A stretch of DNA of 44,960 nt from Labilithrix sp. (GCA_019637105.1 JAHBWF010000051.1:1-44960), one strand, 5' to 3'; positions 34,668 through 43,267 are shown, counted from the stretch's first letter. Numbers and translations are program-made. Notes: generated by a model from the sequence alone, not told the origin.

Positions 34668-34680
34668 GGGCGCTTCCTAA

Positions 34681-34700
34681 TACCCGGACATACCCGGACA
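34681..34700. repeat. Perfect 10-bp direct repeat just before the SNF2 start
   Basis: TACCCGGACA occurs twice head to tail, 13 bases upstream of the SNF2 ATG. Read on the minus strand, each copy ends GGGTA and the TA boxes TATGTC and TATTAG fall at the joins, so the repeats probably overlap the promoter. Candidate operator. Confidence 0.5.
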
Positions 34701-34861
34701 CCGAAAATTCGACCGGTTCGTTCCGAACGCCACGCCCCGCGAGGGGGTGGAACGGACCTCCCCTCCCCACGGCCTCGTGTCCAGGAGCTTCGTTTTCGTG
34801 GCCGCGCCTCGGCCCATCGAAACGGATGGGGACGAGCTGACATGCGCGCGCGTCGCGCCCT

Positions 34862-34900
34862 GCATTAACCCATGAAACTGTTCATAAATTATTGAGCCCA
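34862..34900. promoter_or_regulatory. AT-rich patch between divergent SNF2 and response-regulator genes
   Basis: The 344-bp gap 34668-35011 has no gene. This patch is AT-rich against a strongly GC-rich background. It holds ATGAA-ACTG-TTCAT (34872-34885), an imperfect dyad, and TAAATT (34885-34890) that could act as a -10. It may regulate either neighbour. Confidence 0.35.
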
Positions 34901-34999
34901 ACCAAGGTCACCCACATGTAGGTATCGGGGGCCCGTCGGGGGTCACCGGCAAAAAGAGGAGCGGTGAGTCTCGCAACACGCGACTGGTCGCCGCAGTGG

Positions 35000-35005
35000 T
35001 AACTT
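35000..35005 (+). promoter_or_regulatory. Candidate extended -10 box (TGG-TAACTT)
   Basis: TGG plus TAACTT ends six bases before the response-regulator ATG. Confidence 0.45.
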
Positions 35006-35011
35006 GATCGA

Positions 35012-35602
35012 ATGGGGTGGTTTCTGATCGTGGACGACAACGAGCTCGTCAGGCGCGCGCTCACGTGTGTGCTCGGTCGGTACGGGGAGTGTCGGACGGC
35101 CGGATCGGCGCACGAAGGAGAGCGGCTCCTCGCGAGCGGGATCGACTGGGACGGCTTCGTGATCGACGTCAAGCTCGGCGACGGATCGGGGCTCGACGTC
35201 CTCGCGACGGCGAGGCGCTCGTACGCGCAGACGCCCGCGGTCGTGCTCTCCGGAGACCTCGACCGCGAGGCGGTGAACCGCGCCGCGATCCTCGACGCGA
35301 GGTTCGTCTGCAAGCCGTGCGGGACCGAAGAGCTCGCGCCGTTCCTCGCGGACGTGCTCACGCGCACGACCGGCGACCGAATCTACGCCGCGAGCGAGCG
35401 CGCGCGCCACCGCTGGGGCTTGTCCCCCCGCGAGACCGAGATCGTCGAGGCCACCCTCCGCGGCCGCGCGCGCGAGGAGTACGTCGAGGAGGCGGGCATG
35501 TCGGTCAACACCTTCAAGACGCACGTGCGGAACCTGCTCGGCAAGGCCGACTACGAGAACCTCTCGAGCCTCGCGATCGATCTCTTGATCCACCACGTCT
35601 GA
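35012..35602 (+). CDS. REC-LuxR response regulator (orphan)
   Basis: The product has 196 residues. The receiver domain (1-125) has the acidic pair D8-D9, the phospho-acceptor D52 in VIDVKLGDGSG, S80 in the Thr/Ser position and K101 in CKP. All key residues are present, so phosphorylation should be possible. A LuxR/NarL-type helix-turn-helix follows: LSPRETEIVEATLRGRAREEYVEEAGMSVNTFKTHVRNLLGK (about 138-179), in which SVNTFKTHVRN is the recognition helix. No sensor histidine kinase is adjacent. The convergent neighbour is the giant Ser/Thr kinase gene, so the two may belong to one pathway, but nothing shows this directly. Confidence 0.88.
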   Translation: MGWFLIVDDNELVRRALTCVLGRYGECRTAGSAHEGERLLASGIDWDGFVIDVKLGDGSGLDVLATARRSYAQTPAVVLSGDLDREAVNRAAILDARFVCKPCGTEELAPFLADVLTRTTGDRIYAASERARHRWGLSPRETEIVEATLRGRAREEYVEEAGMSVNTFKTHVRNLLGKADYENLSSLAIDLLIHHV

Positions 35603-35604
35603 AG

Positions 35605-35793
35605 GTTGTCCGCTCCTCGGCGGCGGCCGCGAGACCGGCGTCCCGCCCGAAGGCGTCCGCGCTCCGGCGCGGCCGCGAGACCGGCGCTCCCGCCCGAAGG
35701 CGTCCGCGCTCCGGGCGCGGCCGCGAGACCGGCGCTCCCGCCCGAAGGCGTCAGCTCTTCGGCGGCGGCTGCGAGACCGGCGCGCCCATCTCG
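35605..35793. repeat. 46-48-bp tandem repeat derived from the kinase gene's 3' end
   Basis: Four units carry GCGAGACCGGCG at 35629, 35675, 35723 and 35771. The last unit is the kinase's own final codons (minus strand) and stop; the outer units are decayed copies in the gap. The two middle units are nearly identical. Confidence 0.85.
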
Positions 35794-38700
35794 CGGAGCG
35801 CGGTGAGACAGTCGTCGGCGATGAGCCGGTTGCCCGCGGCCCGCGCGAGGTCGCGGAGCTTCTGGTACTCGAGCCGCGACGCGTCCTCGTCGCCGCGCTG
35901 GCGGTGGAGCTGCGCGAGGAGGTGACGCCCGCCGAGGACGTCCCAGGTGAAGTCGTTCGCCTCGGCGTAGCGGATCCCCTGGACCAGGACCTTCTCGGCT
36001 TCGGCGTCGCCCGCGTGCGCGTCGAGGAAGGCGAGGAACATGCGGTTGTGGCTCGCGAGGCGGTCGTAGCCGAGCTCGTCGCAGAGCGCGACCGACTGCT
36101 TGAGCGCGCCGTACGCGCGCGGGTAGTCCTCGAGCACGATGAGGACGTCGCCGAGGTTGTGCAGGTTGATCGCGAGCTCGTACTGCAGCCCGAGCTCGCG
36201 CGCGGCGTCGATCGCCTTCTCGGTGTCGAGCGCCGCCGCGCGGAAGTCGCGCGCGAAGTAGTCGATCAGCGCGCGGAGCTTGTGGCGCTCGCAGATCGCG
36301 ACCGGATCGTCCGGGACGATCGCGCAGGCGCGCTCGAAGTGTCGCATCGCGACCGCGTGATCGCCCATCGCGGCGCTCGCCTGCACGAGGCTCACGAGGA
36401 TCTTGTGCTCCTCCGCCTTGCGCTCCGGCGAGTCCGCCGCGCTGGTGACGATCGACTGCATGCGCTCGAGCAGGGCGTGCGATCTCTTGAAGTCTCCCTG
36501 CCGACCGGCGAGCTCCGCGGAGGCGACGAGCGCCGTCTTCACGAGCTCGGGGCGGTTCCGCGCGATCGCCTCGGCCGACGAGAGCTGCGCGCGCGCCGCG
36601 TCGAGCATGTGGAGCGCGCCGAGGATGCGCCCGGCGTCGATGCGCACCCGGACGCGCCGCTCGTCCCCCTCCTCGGTGAGCGCCTCCGACGTCGCGTCGA
36701 TCCGAGCGATGACGCTCTCGCAGATCTCCATCGCCTCGGGGAGCGCGCCCGCGAACCGGACCGCCTTGGCGAGGCCCGCGAACCAGCGGAGGACGTCGTC
36801 CGTGGCGCGCGCGGCGAGATCGCCGAGCTCGATCGCGCGGGCGTAGTCGCGCGTCGCTGCGTCGAACTGGCCGGCCTCGAGGCGGCGCTCGGCGCTCCGC
36901 GAGAACCAAAGCCCGGCGCTGTCGCGCTCGCCGGCGGCGTAGAGGTGCGTCGCGATGCGCCCGGCGTGCTCGGCGGGGTGCGCGGGGCTCTTGCCCTGAG
37001 CGCCGAGAGCGTTCTCGAGGGCGAGCCCGGCCGCGGCGTGCATCTCTCTGGCCGCCTCGGCGGTGAGCGCGTCGACGACGACCTCGCGCACGATCGGCGA
37101 GTGGAAGCGGAGCTCGATCGGCCCGGTCTGCACGAGGAGCCCGCGCTCCTTCAGCGCCGCGAGCGACTTCTCGAGCGTCACCATCGGCGAGTCGGTCATC
37201 TGCCCGAGGACCGACGCGTTGATCGGATCGCCGAGCACCGCCGCGCTCTGGAGGATGGCGCGGTCGCGCGACTCGAGCCGCGCGATCCGCGAGGCGACGA
37301 GGCCGCGGAGCGTCTTCGGCAGCGAGAGCTCCTGCCCGACGAGCTTCATGCTGACGACGCTGCCGTCGGCGACGGTGACCGCGCGCGCCTCCACGAGCGC
37401 CTTCAGCACCTCCTCGATCATCTGCGGATGCCCGCCGGCGCGCTCGCGCACGAAGCGCATCAGCTCGTTCGGCACGCGCGTGACGTCGAGCCGTAGGCCG
37501 ACGAGGCGCTCGACCTCCTCGGGCTTGAGGTCCGTGAGGTCGAGCCCCGCGTGGACGCCGAGGCGCTCGAGCGGATGGCTGAACCCGGCGCGCGCCGAGA
37601 AGACGACGAGGAAGCGCGACGACGGGATGCGCGCGAGGACGGTCTCGAGCAGCGCGAAGCTGTCGGCGTCCATCGAGTGCGCCGCGTCCCACGCGAGCGC
37701 GTGGGGACGGTCCTCGCAGAGCCGCTGGATCATGCGGGTGAACGCGTTCGCGAGCAGGCCCTTCGCGTTGCCCGAGACCGAGGGGCGCGACGGGCGAGGC
37801 TCGCTGGGGCGATCGACGCGCGCGGCCGCCTCCTGGCCCCACGACGACGCGCCGAGCGCCGCCAGCACGGCGAAGACCTCGTCGTCCTGCAGCCCGAGCG
37901 CGCGGAGGCGCGGCTCGACCTGACGAATGCGGAGCTCCGAGTCACCCTCGGCGACGCCGCACAACGTCTGCAGCATGCTCCCGATCCCGGAGAGCGGCAG
38001 ATCGGTGCCGCGCGGCAGGCAGGTCGCGAGGTACCAGCCGACGTTGTAGCCGCCCTTCTGGAGACGACGCTCGACCTCGTAGAGGAGGCGCGACTTCCCG
38101 ACGCCGTGATCGCCCCGGACCGTGAGGACGCTCGCGGTGCGCCGCGTCGCGTTCGCCAGCATCTCGCCGACGACGCGGAGCTCGTCGCGCCGCCCGACGA
38201 ACCGCCCGAAGGCCTCGCTCGAACCGCGGACCTCCTTCACGAGGAGCGTCGTCGTCGCGCTCACGCCCGGGCGCGACTCGGCGAGCGTGTCGAAGACGAA
38301 GAGGTTCCGCACCTGGCGCATCGCCGCGGCGCTGATCGCGCACATGCCCTCGCGGACGCGCGCGAGATCGCGCGCCGTAGCCACGAGGCTCGCGAGACGC
38401 TCGTCGTCGGTCGGGTCTCCGTCGCTCGTGACGTGGATGCGCCCGACGTGGAGGCCGGCGCTCGGCTGCCGCGCGCCGGCGAGCGAGCGGAGGACGACCA
38501 GCGCGCAGCGCGTGGCGACCTCGGTGTCCCGGCCGTCGGGCTCGGCGACGCCGAAGAGCGCCGTGATGTGCTCGGGCTCGCGCGAGACGATGCGGCCGCC
38601 GTAGCGCGTGATCGCGTCCGCGGCGCGCTCGCCGAGCGTCCCGCCCTCGCCCTGAGGCGGGACGCTCGTGCCGCGCGGCGCGGGCAGCTCGATGGCGAGC

Positions 38701-39872
38701 GCGGTGACCTCACGGCGCTCGCCGAGCTCCGCGGCGCGCCCGACGTCGACGACCGGGACGCCGACCTCGACCTTCGTGATCGACGGGAACTCGCGGCGCG
38801 CGGCCGGCACCTCGACCGGCGTCCGCTCCTGCGACGGCGCGCCCTCGGCGTCGAGGACGACGTACGGCCCGGTCTCGTCGGGCATCCGGAAGCCGGCGAG
38901 GAAATCGGCCAGATCGTGCGCGCTGAAGCGCCGCCCGCTCGTGCCGTCGCCGCGCGGCTTGGGGGCGCCGCGCGAGTAGAGGAACGCGAGGAGCGCCTCG
39001 TACATGCGTCCGGCGTCGGCGAAGCGCGCGTCCACGTCGAGCGCCATCGCGCCCTTGAGCAGCGCCACGAGCTCCGGCGGCACGTCCGGCCGGAGGAGCT
39101 CGACGGGCGGGCACTCGCACGCCTGCACGCGGCGCAGCGTCTCGAACGACGTCGGCGCCGTGAACGGGTTGACCCCCGCGAGCATCTCGTAGAGGACGGC
39201 GCCGAGCGAGAAGAGGTCGCTCCGCGCGTCGACGGCCTCGCCCGCCGCGTGCTCCGGGCTCATGTAACCGAACTTGCCCTGGAGCCGGTGGTTGCGCGTG
39301 TCCTCCATGCCGGAGGGCTCGAGCACGCCGCGCGCCTTGGCGATGCCGAAGTCGGTGACCTTCACCTCGCCCTCGAGCGAGATGAGGATGTTCTGCGGCG
39401 AGACGTCGAGGTGGACGATGTTGAGCGGCTGGTTCTGCTCGTCGCGCCGCCGATGCGCGTGGTCGAGGCCCTTGGCGACCTCGGCGGCGACGTAGACCGC
39501 CATCTCGACCGGGACCTCCACCTGCGCGCGCCGGCACCGGGCGAGGAGCGTCGCGAGGTCGAGCCCGTTCACGTACTCCATCGCCATGTAGTAGGCGTCC
39601 GGAGTGGGCATGCCGCCGCTCACCGAGCCCGGCGCGATGCCGAGGTCGAAGACCTGGACGATGTTCGCGTGCGACAGGCGAACGGCGAGCTTCGCCTCGT
39701 GGATGAACATCTCGACGAACTCGTCGGACTGCGCGAGCTCGGGGAGGATCCGCTTGATGACGACGACCTTCTCGAAGCCCTCGACGCCGTAGCTCTTGGC
39801 CTTGAAGACCTCGGCCATGCCGCCTTGGCCGAGCCTCTCGAGGAGGCGGTAGCGCCCGAACGTCGTGTTCAC
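35751..39872 (-). CDS. Ser/Thr protein kinase with cyclase-like, AAA/NTPase and TPR domains
   Basis: The product has 1373 residues from the GTG at 39872. The kinase domain (5-295) has loop GQGGMAEV, K40, E59, the catalytic loop H154-L-D156-VSPQN and D174-FG. The Arg of HRD is Leu here, so it is a non-RD kinase. Residues about 385-550 resemble a class III cyclase fold (RREVTALAIEL, ALFGVA), but the metal Asp residues are missing. An NTPase module follows, with P-loop GDHGVGKS (587-594) and a degenerate Walker B (ALAWDAAHS). The last 500 residues are helical TPR-like repeats. This architecture is known in Myxococcota regulators that bind signals and partners. The start is supported by TAGCTT ten bases upstream and by the 14-bp non-coding repeat beyond it. 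Its 3' end is the seed of the adjacent tandem repeat. Confidence 0.85.
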   Translation of the reverse strand: MNTTFGRYRLLERLGQGGMAEVFKAKSYGVEGFEKVVVIKRILPELAQSDEFVEMFIHEAKLAVRLSHANIVQVFDLGIAPGSVSGGMPTPDAYYMAMEYVNGLDLATLLARCRRAQVEVPVEMAVYVAAEVAKGLDHAHRRRDEQNQPLNIVHLDVSPQNILISLEGEVKVTDFGIAKARGVLEPSGMEDTRNHRLQGKFGYMSPEHAAGEAVDARSDLFSLGAVLYEMLAGVNPFTAPTSFETLRRVQACECPPVELLRPDVPPELVALLKGAMALDVDARFADAGRMYEALLAFLYSRGAPKPRGDGTSGRRFSAHDLADFLAGFRMPDETGPYVVLDAEGAPSQERTPVEVPAARREFPSITKVEVGVPVVDVGRAAELGERREVTALAIELPAPRGTSVPPQGEGGTLGERAADAITRYGGRIVSREPEHITALFGVAEPDGRDTEVATRCALVVLRSLAGARQPSAGLHVGRIHVTSDGDPTDDERLASLVATARDLARVREGMCAISAAAMRQVRNLFVFDTLAESRPGVSATTTLLVKEVRGSSEAFGRFVGRRDELRVVGEMLANATRRTASVLTVRGDHGVGKSRLLYEVERRLQKGGYNVGWYLATCLPRGTDLPLSGIGSMLQTLCGVAEGDSELRIRQVEPRLRALGLQDDEVFAVLAALGASSWGQEAAARVDRPSEPRPSRPSVSGNAKGLLANAFTRMIQRLCEDRPHALAWDAAHSMDADSFALLETVLARIPSSRFLVVFSARAGFSHPLERLGVHAGLDLTDLKPEEVERLVGLRLDVTRVPNELMRFVRERAGGHPQMIEEVLKALVEARAVTVADGSVVSMKLVGQELSLPKTLRGLVASRIARLESRDRAILQSAAVLGDPINASVLGQMTDSPMVTLEKSLAALKERGLLVQTGPIELRFHSPIVREVVVDALTAEAAREMHAAAGLALENALGAQGKSPAHPAEHAGRIATHLYAAGERDSAGLWFSRSAERRLEAGQFDAATRDYARAIELGDLAARATDDVLRWFAGLAKAVRFAGALPEAMEICESVIARIDATSEALTEEGDERRVRVRIDAGRILGALHMLDAARAQLSSAEAIARNRPELVKTALVASAELAGRQGDFKRSHALLERMQSIVTSAADSPERKAEEHKILVSLVQASAAMGDHAVAMRHFERACAIVPDDPVAICERHKLRALIDYFARDFRAAALDTEKAIDAARELGLQYELAINLHNLGDVLIVLEDYPRAYGALKQSVALCDELGYDRLASHNRMFLAFLDAHAGDAEAEKVLVQGIRYAEANDFTWDVLGGRHLLAQLHRQRGDEDASRLEYQKLRDLARAAGNRLIADDCLTALREMGAPVSQPPPKS

Positions 39873-39882
39873 GGAAGGGGTG

Positions 39883-39888
39883 AAGCTA
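39883..39888 (-). promoter_or_regulatory. Candidate extended -10 box (TGC-TAGCTT) for the kinase gene
   Basis: On the minus strand TGC plus TAGCTT ends ten bases before the GTG at 39872. It argues against starting at the upstream ATG at 40088. Confidence 0.48.
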
Positions 39889-39989
39889 GCACCAAATCGC
39901 GGCCCGCCGCAGCGGCGGCGGACGAGTCGGAGCCGCGGCCTCGAGGCCTCGACGCGCCCCGCGGTGACGTCCGGGAGACTCACCCTCTT

Positions 39990-40045
39990 CGGCTCGGGTC
40001 GCGCGGCTCGGATCGCTCGGCTCGGGCCGCTCGGCTCGGCTTCGC
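39990..40045. repeat. 14-bp tandem repeat, four units
   Basis: CGGCTCGG recurs at 39990, 40004, 40018 and 40032, exactly 14 bp apart, with variable trailing bases. The step is not a multiple of three, which supports this gap (39873-40158) as non-coding. No gene is seen in the gap. Confidence 0.8.
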
Positions 40046-40158
40046 GCTCGCCCGCGACGCGCCGGGATCCGGGCAGATCCGGCGGCACGGGCGCCCGGCG
40101 TTCGCCCCCGACCCCATGGTCCGTCGCCCGGCGCGCGCGGTCGGGCGCGGGCGCCGGC

Positions 40159-42627
40159 TCACTTCAGGTAGATCGGGTTCGTGAAGGCCATCGGCTGGAT
40201 CGGCATGAACGGGAGCGCGTCGTCCATCAGGCGCTCTCCGCGGACGATCGCGATCACCCAGCGCGCGTTCGCGGGCGGCCGGAGCGCCAGCTCGGCCTCG
40301 AAGCGGAGCGTGCGCGCCTCGGCCTCGTCGAGAGCGCCCGAGCCCTTCTTCATGTCGGTCGGCCGCGGGGCGACCGCGCTCTTGAAGAGCGACACCGTGG
40401 GGGACGGCGGGCCGCCGGCGGACTCCGCCGGCGCGATCGGGACGCCGGCGATGACCTCGACCGACGTGACGTCGATCCACGGGGCGGCGCGGACGCGGAT
40501 CCTCCCCCCGAGCGGGACGCCGCTCGGCAGCTCGTCGCCCGGCCTCGCCGCGCGCCCGGACTCGGTGAGCTCCAGCTCGAGGATCGGGCCGCTCGAGACG
40601 AAGCTCCGCCCCTTCTTCAGCGCGGCCACGACCTCCCGGGTGTCGATCGGGAGCCCGGTGTCGCCGGCCGCGCGCGGGTCGAGCAGCGCGTAGGTGCGCG
40701 GGTAGCCCGCCCACTGGTACTGGATGCGGTGGGAGTCGCTCGACCCCGTCGCGGCGATCCGCTTGCCGAAGTTGAGGAGCGCAAACCAGTCTTCCATCAC
40801 CCGCTCGGTCAGCTCGCGCTTCGACAGCTCGTAGCCGTTGTAGACCTCGATCGTGTCGAAGGCCGCGATGGCCGGCGCGCGCGCGCTCTTCGGGTCCAGG
40901 TTGATGATGCTGAAGTGGCCGATGTTCTGCGCCATCCGCGGGTGGTTCACCTGCACGACGCGCGACGGGTCGCTCCTCCGCGCGGCCGCGACGAGGGCGT
41001 TCACGGTGGTCCCTTTGTAGGGCGGGACGCCGGCGCCGACGGTGTACGGGAAGACGCCGAAGTGCCCGAACCGCGGGTTGTACGTGGTGACCTCGACGCC
41101 GGGCACGTGCGCGAGCTGTTTGCCGATGCGCAGGACCTCGAGCGCCGGCGCGTAGTCGCCGACCATGTTGTGCTCCGTCGGGACGGCGAAATCGACGCCC
41201 GCCGAGACGAGCGAGAGCACGCGGTCCTCGGGCGTGACGGGGCTGTCGAAGCTCGGGCGCGCGTGCACGTGGACGTCGCAGCCGACCATCCCCGGCGTGG
41301 GCACGACGTGCCGGGGAGAGAGCTCGATCGCCTTCAGGTGCCCGCTCGTGATGTCGACGACCTGCGAGTCGATGCTCCACTCGATCCCCTTCGTCGCCGC
41401 GACGCGGTAGCGGCCCGCCGGGAGCGGCGTCTGCACCTCCCCCTCGAGGATGTCCATCAGCGGCCCCGCCCCCGACGCGCGGTAGTCCGGGCCGAAGCTC
41501 GGATCGATCGTCCCGTCGATCCCCTTGACGATGAGGCGCGCGATGAGCGGCTGACCGGTGTCGCCGTCGGTCACCTTCACGTGGAGCTCGCCGCCCGCGG
41601 AGACGTCGAGCTTCAGGTCCCACGGCGTCCCGGGGACGAAGCGCACCGGCGCGCTCGTGTGCACGGCCTCGAGCGCGGCGAACCACTGGCGCGCGATCGT
41701 CGGGGCCTCGATCGTGAAGCGACCGTCCGGGTCGGCGAGCGCGCGGATGCGCGGGTGCCCGTCCTCGTCGAGCGCGATCACGTGCGCGCGCTCGCGCGTC
41801 CCCGTCACGACGCCCGTGACCTTCGCGACGTTCATCCGCGAGAGCTGGTAGAGCCGGCCCCACAGCGCCTGGCTCGACGCGCCGACGAGGATCGCGATGT
41901 CGAGGCGCGCCGGTCTCCCCGCGGCCGCGCCCTTCGCGCGCTCGGGCGCCTGCTCCGTGCGCGCGGACACGACGAGGCGCGGTCGAGCGCCGGGCTGGCT
42001 CGTGTCCGGCTCGAGCTCGGTGATCGAGAGCGGCCCCTGCCCGGACAAGAGCGCGAACGGGTGGATCTCGTCGTCGAGCACGACCGATCGCGCCTGCATG
42101 TTCGCGACGTCGCCGATCTCGCCGACGCCGGGGACGTACACGGTGCGGCCCTCGGGCGCGAGGCCGAAGCGCAGCGCGTAGGTGTGGTCCGAGCTCCCCG
42201 CCTCGTGCGTCACGCCGAGGCTCGCCGTCAGGAGATCGGTGGCCGGATCCATCCGGAGCTCGAGCGTCCCCGTCGCGCGCTCGTCGCCGAGCTCGATCGG
42301 GAACTCGCCGATGAGGGTCGACTTGTCCTTGACGTGGACGTCGGCGCGGCGCATCGCGAGGGGCCGCTCGATCCCGTCGACGACGAGCGACATCTCGACG
42401 TCGAGACGGCTCCGCTCGTCGCGGGTCACGACCTCCAGGCGGCCGGCGGTCGGGGAGAGCGTGTAGAGCGCCGCGGCGCCGCTCAGCGCCGTGACGTCGA
42501 CCGTGCGCGCCACCACGGCGAGGGTGCGCCGCCCGCGCTGCGCCCCGAACGAGAGCGCGAGCGCGACGAGCGCCGCGACGATGGCGACGCCGAAGAGGTC
42601 CCGGCGGGGTGTCGCTTCCCTCTGCAC
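40159..42627 (-). CDS. CehA/McbA-type metallohydrolase (PHP-like), membrane-anchored
   Basis: The product has 822 residues from a GTG. An N-terminal hydrophobic segment (about 11-28) suggests a membrane anchor or signal. Residues 30-440 are mostly beta-rich and look like carbohydrate-binding or Ig-like modules (YRVAATKGIEW, GELHVKVTDGDTGQPLIARL). The catalytic part starts at GCDVHVHARPSFDSP (H453, H455), then AGVDFAVPTEHN, VNHPRM, IEVYNGYE and ATGSSDSHRIQYQWAG, matching the PHP-type fold of CehA/McbA enzymes that hydrolyse carbamate or phosphate esters with metals. It ends with a beta domain. It is probably active in the periplasm or at the cell surface; the substrate is unknown. No cluster partner is visible. 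Confidence 0.78.
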   Translation of the reverse strand: MQREATPRRDLFGVAIVAALVALALSFGAQRGRRTLAVVARTVDVTALSGAAALYTLSPTAGRLEVVTRDERSRLDVEMSLVVDGIERPLAMRRADVHVKDKSTLIGEFPIELGDERATGTLELRMDPATDLLTASLGVTHEAGSSDHTYALRFGLAPEGRTVYVPGVGEIGDVANMQARSVVLDDEIHPFALLSGQGPLSITELEPDTSQPGARPRLVVSARTEQAPERAKGAAAGRPARLDIAILVGASSQALWGRLYQLSRMNVAKVTGVVTGTRERAHVIALDEDGHPRIRALADPDGRFTIEAPTIARQWFAALEAVHTSAPVRFVPGTPWDLKLDVSAGGELHVKVTDGDTGQPLIARLIVKGIDGTIDPSFGPDYRASGAGPLMDILEGEVQTPLPAGRYRVAATKGIEWSIDSQVVDITSGHLKAIELSPRHVVPTPGMVGCDVHVHARPSFDSPVTPEDRVLSLVSAGVDFAVPTEHNMVGDYAPALEVLRIGKQLAHVPGVEVTTYNPRFGHFGVFPYTVGAGVPPYKGTTVNALVAAARRSDPSRVVQVNHPRMAQNIGHFSIINLDPKSARAPAIAAFDTIEVYNGYELSKRELTERVMEDWFALLNFGKRIAATGSSDSHRIQYQWAGYPRTYALLDPRAAGDTGLPIDTREVVAALKKGRSFVSSGPILELELTESGRAARPGDELPSGVPLGGRIRVRAAPWIDVTSVEVIAGVPIAPAESAGGPPSPTVSLFKSAVAPRPTDMKKGSGALDEAEARTLRFEAELALRPPANARWVIAIVRGERLMDDALPFMPIQPMAFTNPIYLK

Positions 42628-42756
42628 GTGTACGTGGAGATGAGACCAGAAACGGGCCCGCGGCGCATCCCTTCGCCCGCCGTCGACGGGCCCCCGGCGC
42701 GAGGCCCCCGGCTGGCGCTCCGGCGAGGGCGCTGGAGTCCGCGACCGCTCGACGCG

Positions 42757-42762
42757 TAGACT
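42757..42762 (+). promoter_or_regulatory. Candidate -10 box (TAGACT) for the ART-like gene
   Basis: TAGACT lies 32 bases before the ATG at 42795, and a GAGGGGA ribosome-binding site follows at 42786-42792. This gene therefore has a conventional leader, unlike most genes here. Confidence 0.35.
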
Positions 42763-42794
42763 GTCCGGATTCCACGAATCACGCCGAGGGGAAC

Positions 42795-43265
42795 ATGCCG
42801 ATCTACTATCACGTGACGAAGCTGAGCAACGTGCGCTCCATCTCGATCCACGGCATCAAGGTCTCGACCGGCGTGACCGCCGGCGGCATGAGCTCCGACT
42901 CGAACGAGGCGTACAAGTACAGCGAGCAGGACCGCGACCTCGTCTACCTCTGGACCGACGTCGACCACTCGGACAAGTTCAAGAAGGAGGGGCTCGAGTA
43001 CGCGCTCATCGAGGTCGACGTCGACCTCCCCTTCGACACGGAGCACATCGGCGTGACGGCGTTCTCCAAGCGCGACGGGAAGATCAAAGGCGTCTCGGAG
43101 CTCAGCACGCTCGTGAGCGACGCGAAGATCCCGCTCAAGTTCCTCTTCTATTACAAGAGCGAAGAAGCCTACAAGAAGGGCGAGCGGACGCCGCTGGCCG
43201 AGTGGGGTCGGTTCGACATGAAGTCGGACAAGCGCGACGAGTCGATCTGGGAAGGGCGAACCTGA
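42795..43265 (+). CDS. Small protein resembling the ADP-ribosyltransferase fold
   Basis: The product has 156 residues. It opens YYHVTKLSNVRSISIHGIKVS (H6), much like the first strand-helix of DarT/Tpt1-type and other ART-fold proteins, where a His and a short Ile-rich helix followed by a Gly start the domain. The mid region LVYLWTDVDHSDKFKKEGLEYALIEVDVD also fits the YLTD segment of small ART-like families. I cannot see the final catalytic Glu with certainty. The Lys-rich composition and lower GC differ from its neighbours and may mark transfer. It stands alone, with no obvious antitoxin. A toxin, a tRNA-repair-type phosphotransferase or a non-enzymatic relative are all possible. Confidence 0.5.
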   Translation: MPIYYHVTKLSNVRSISIHGIKVSTGVTAGGMSSDSNEAYKYSEQDRDLVYLWTDVDHSDKFKKEGLEYALIEVDVDLPFDTEHIGVTAFSKRDGKIKGVSELSTLVSDAKIPLKFLFYYKSEEAYKKGERTPLAEWGRFDMKSDKRDESIWEGRT

Positions 43266-43267
43266 GA

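Noticed and set aside
29187-34868. Very long (1893-codon) plus-strand open frame
   Set aside because: It runs across three real genes and gaps, has Arg-rich low complexity, and arises from codon bias of the opposite strand.
35605-35793. CRISPR-like array
   Set aside because: The units are 46-48 bp and directly joined with no unique spacers, and one unit is a coding 3' end. No cas genes are nearby.
39873-40088. N-terminal extension of the kinase to the ATG at 40088
   Set aside because: It is Arg/Pro-rich, contains the 14-bp non-triplet repeat, and lies upstream of the TAGCTT box.
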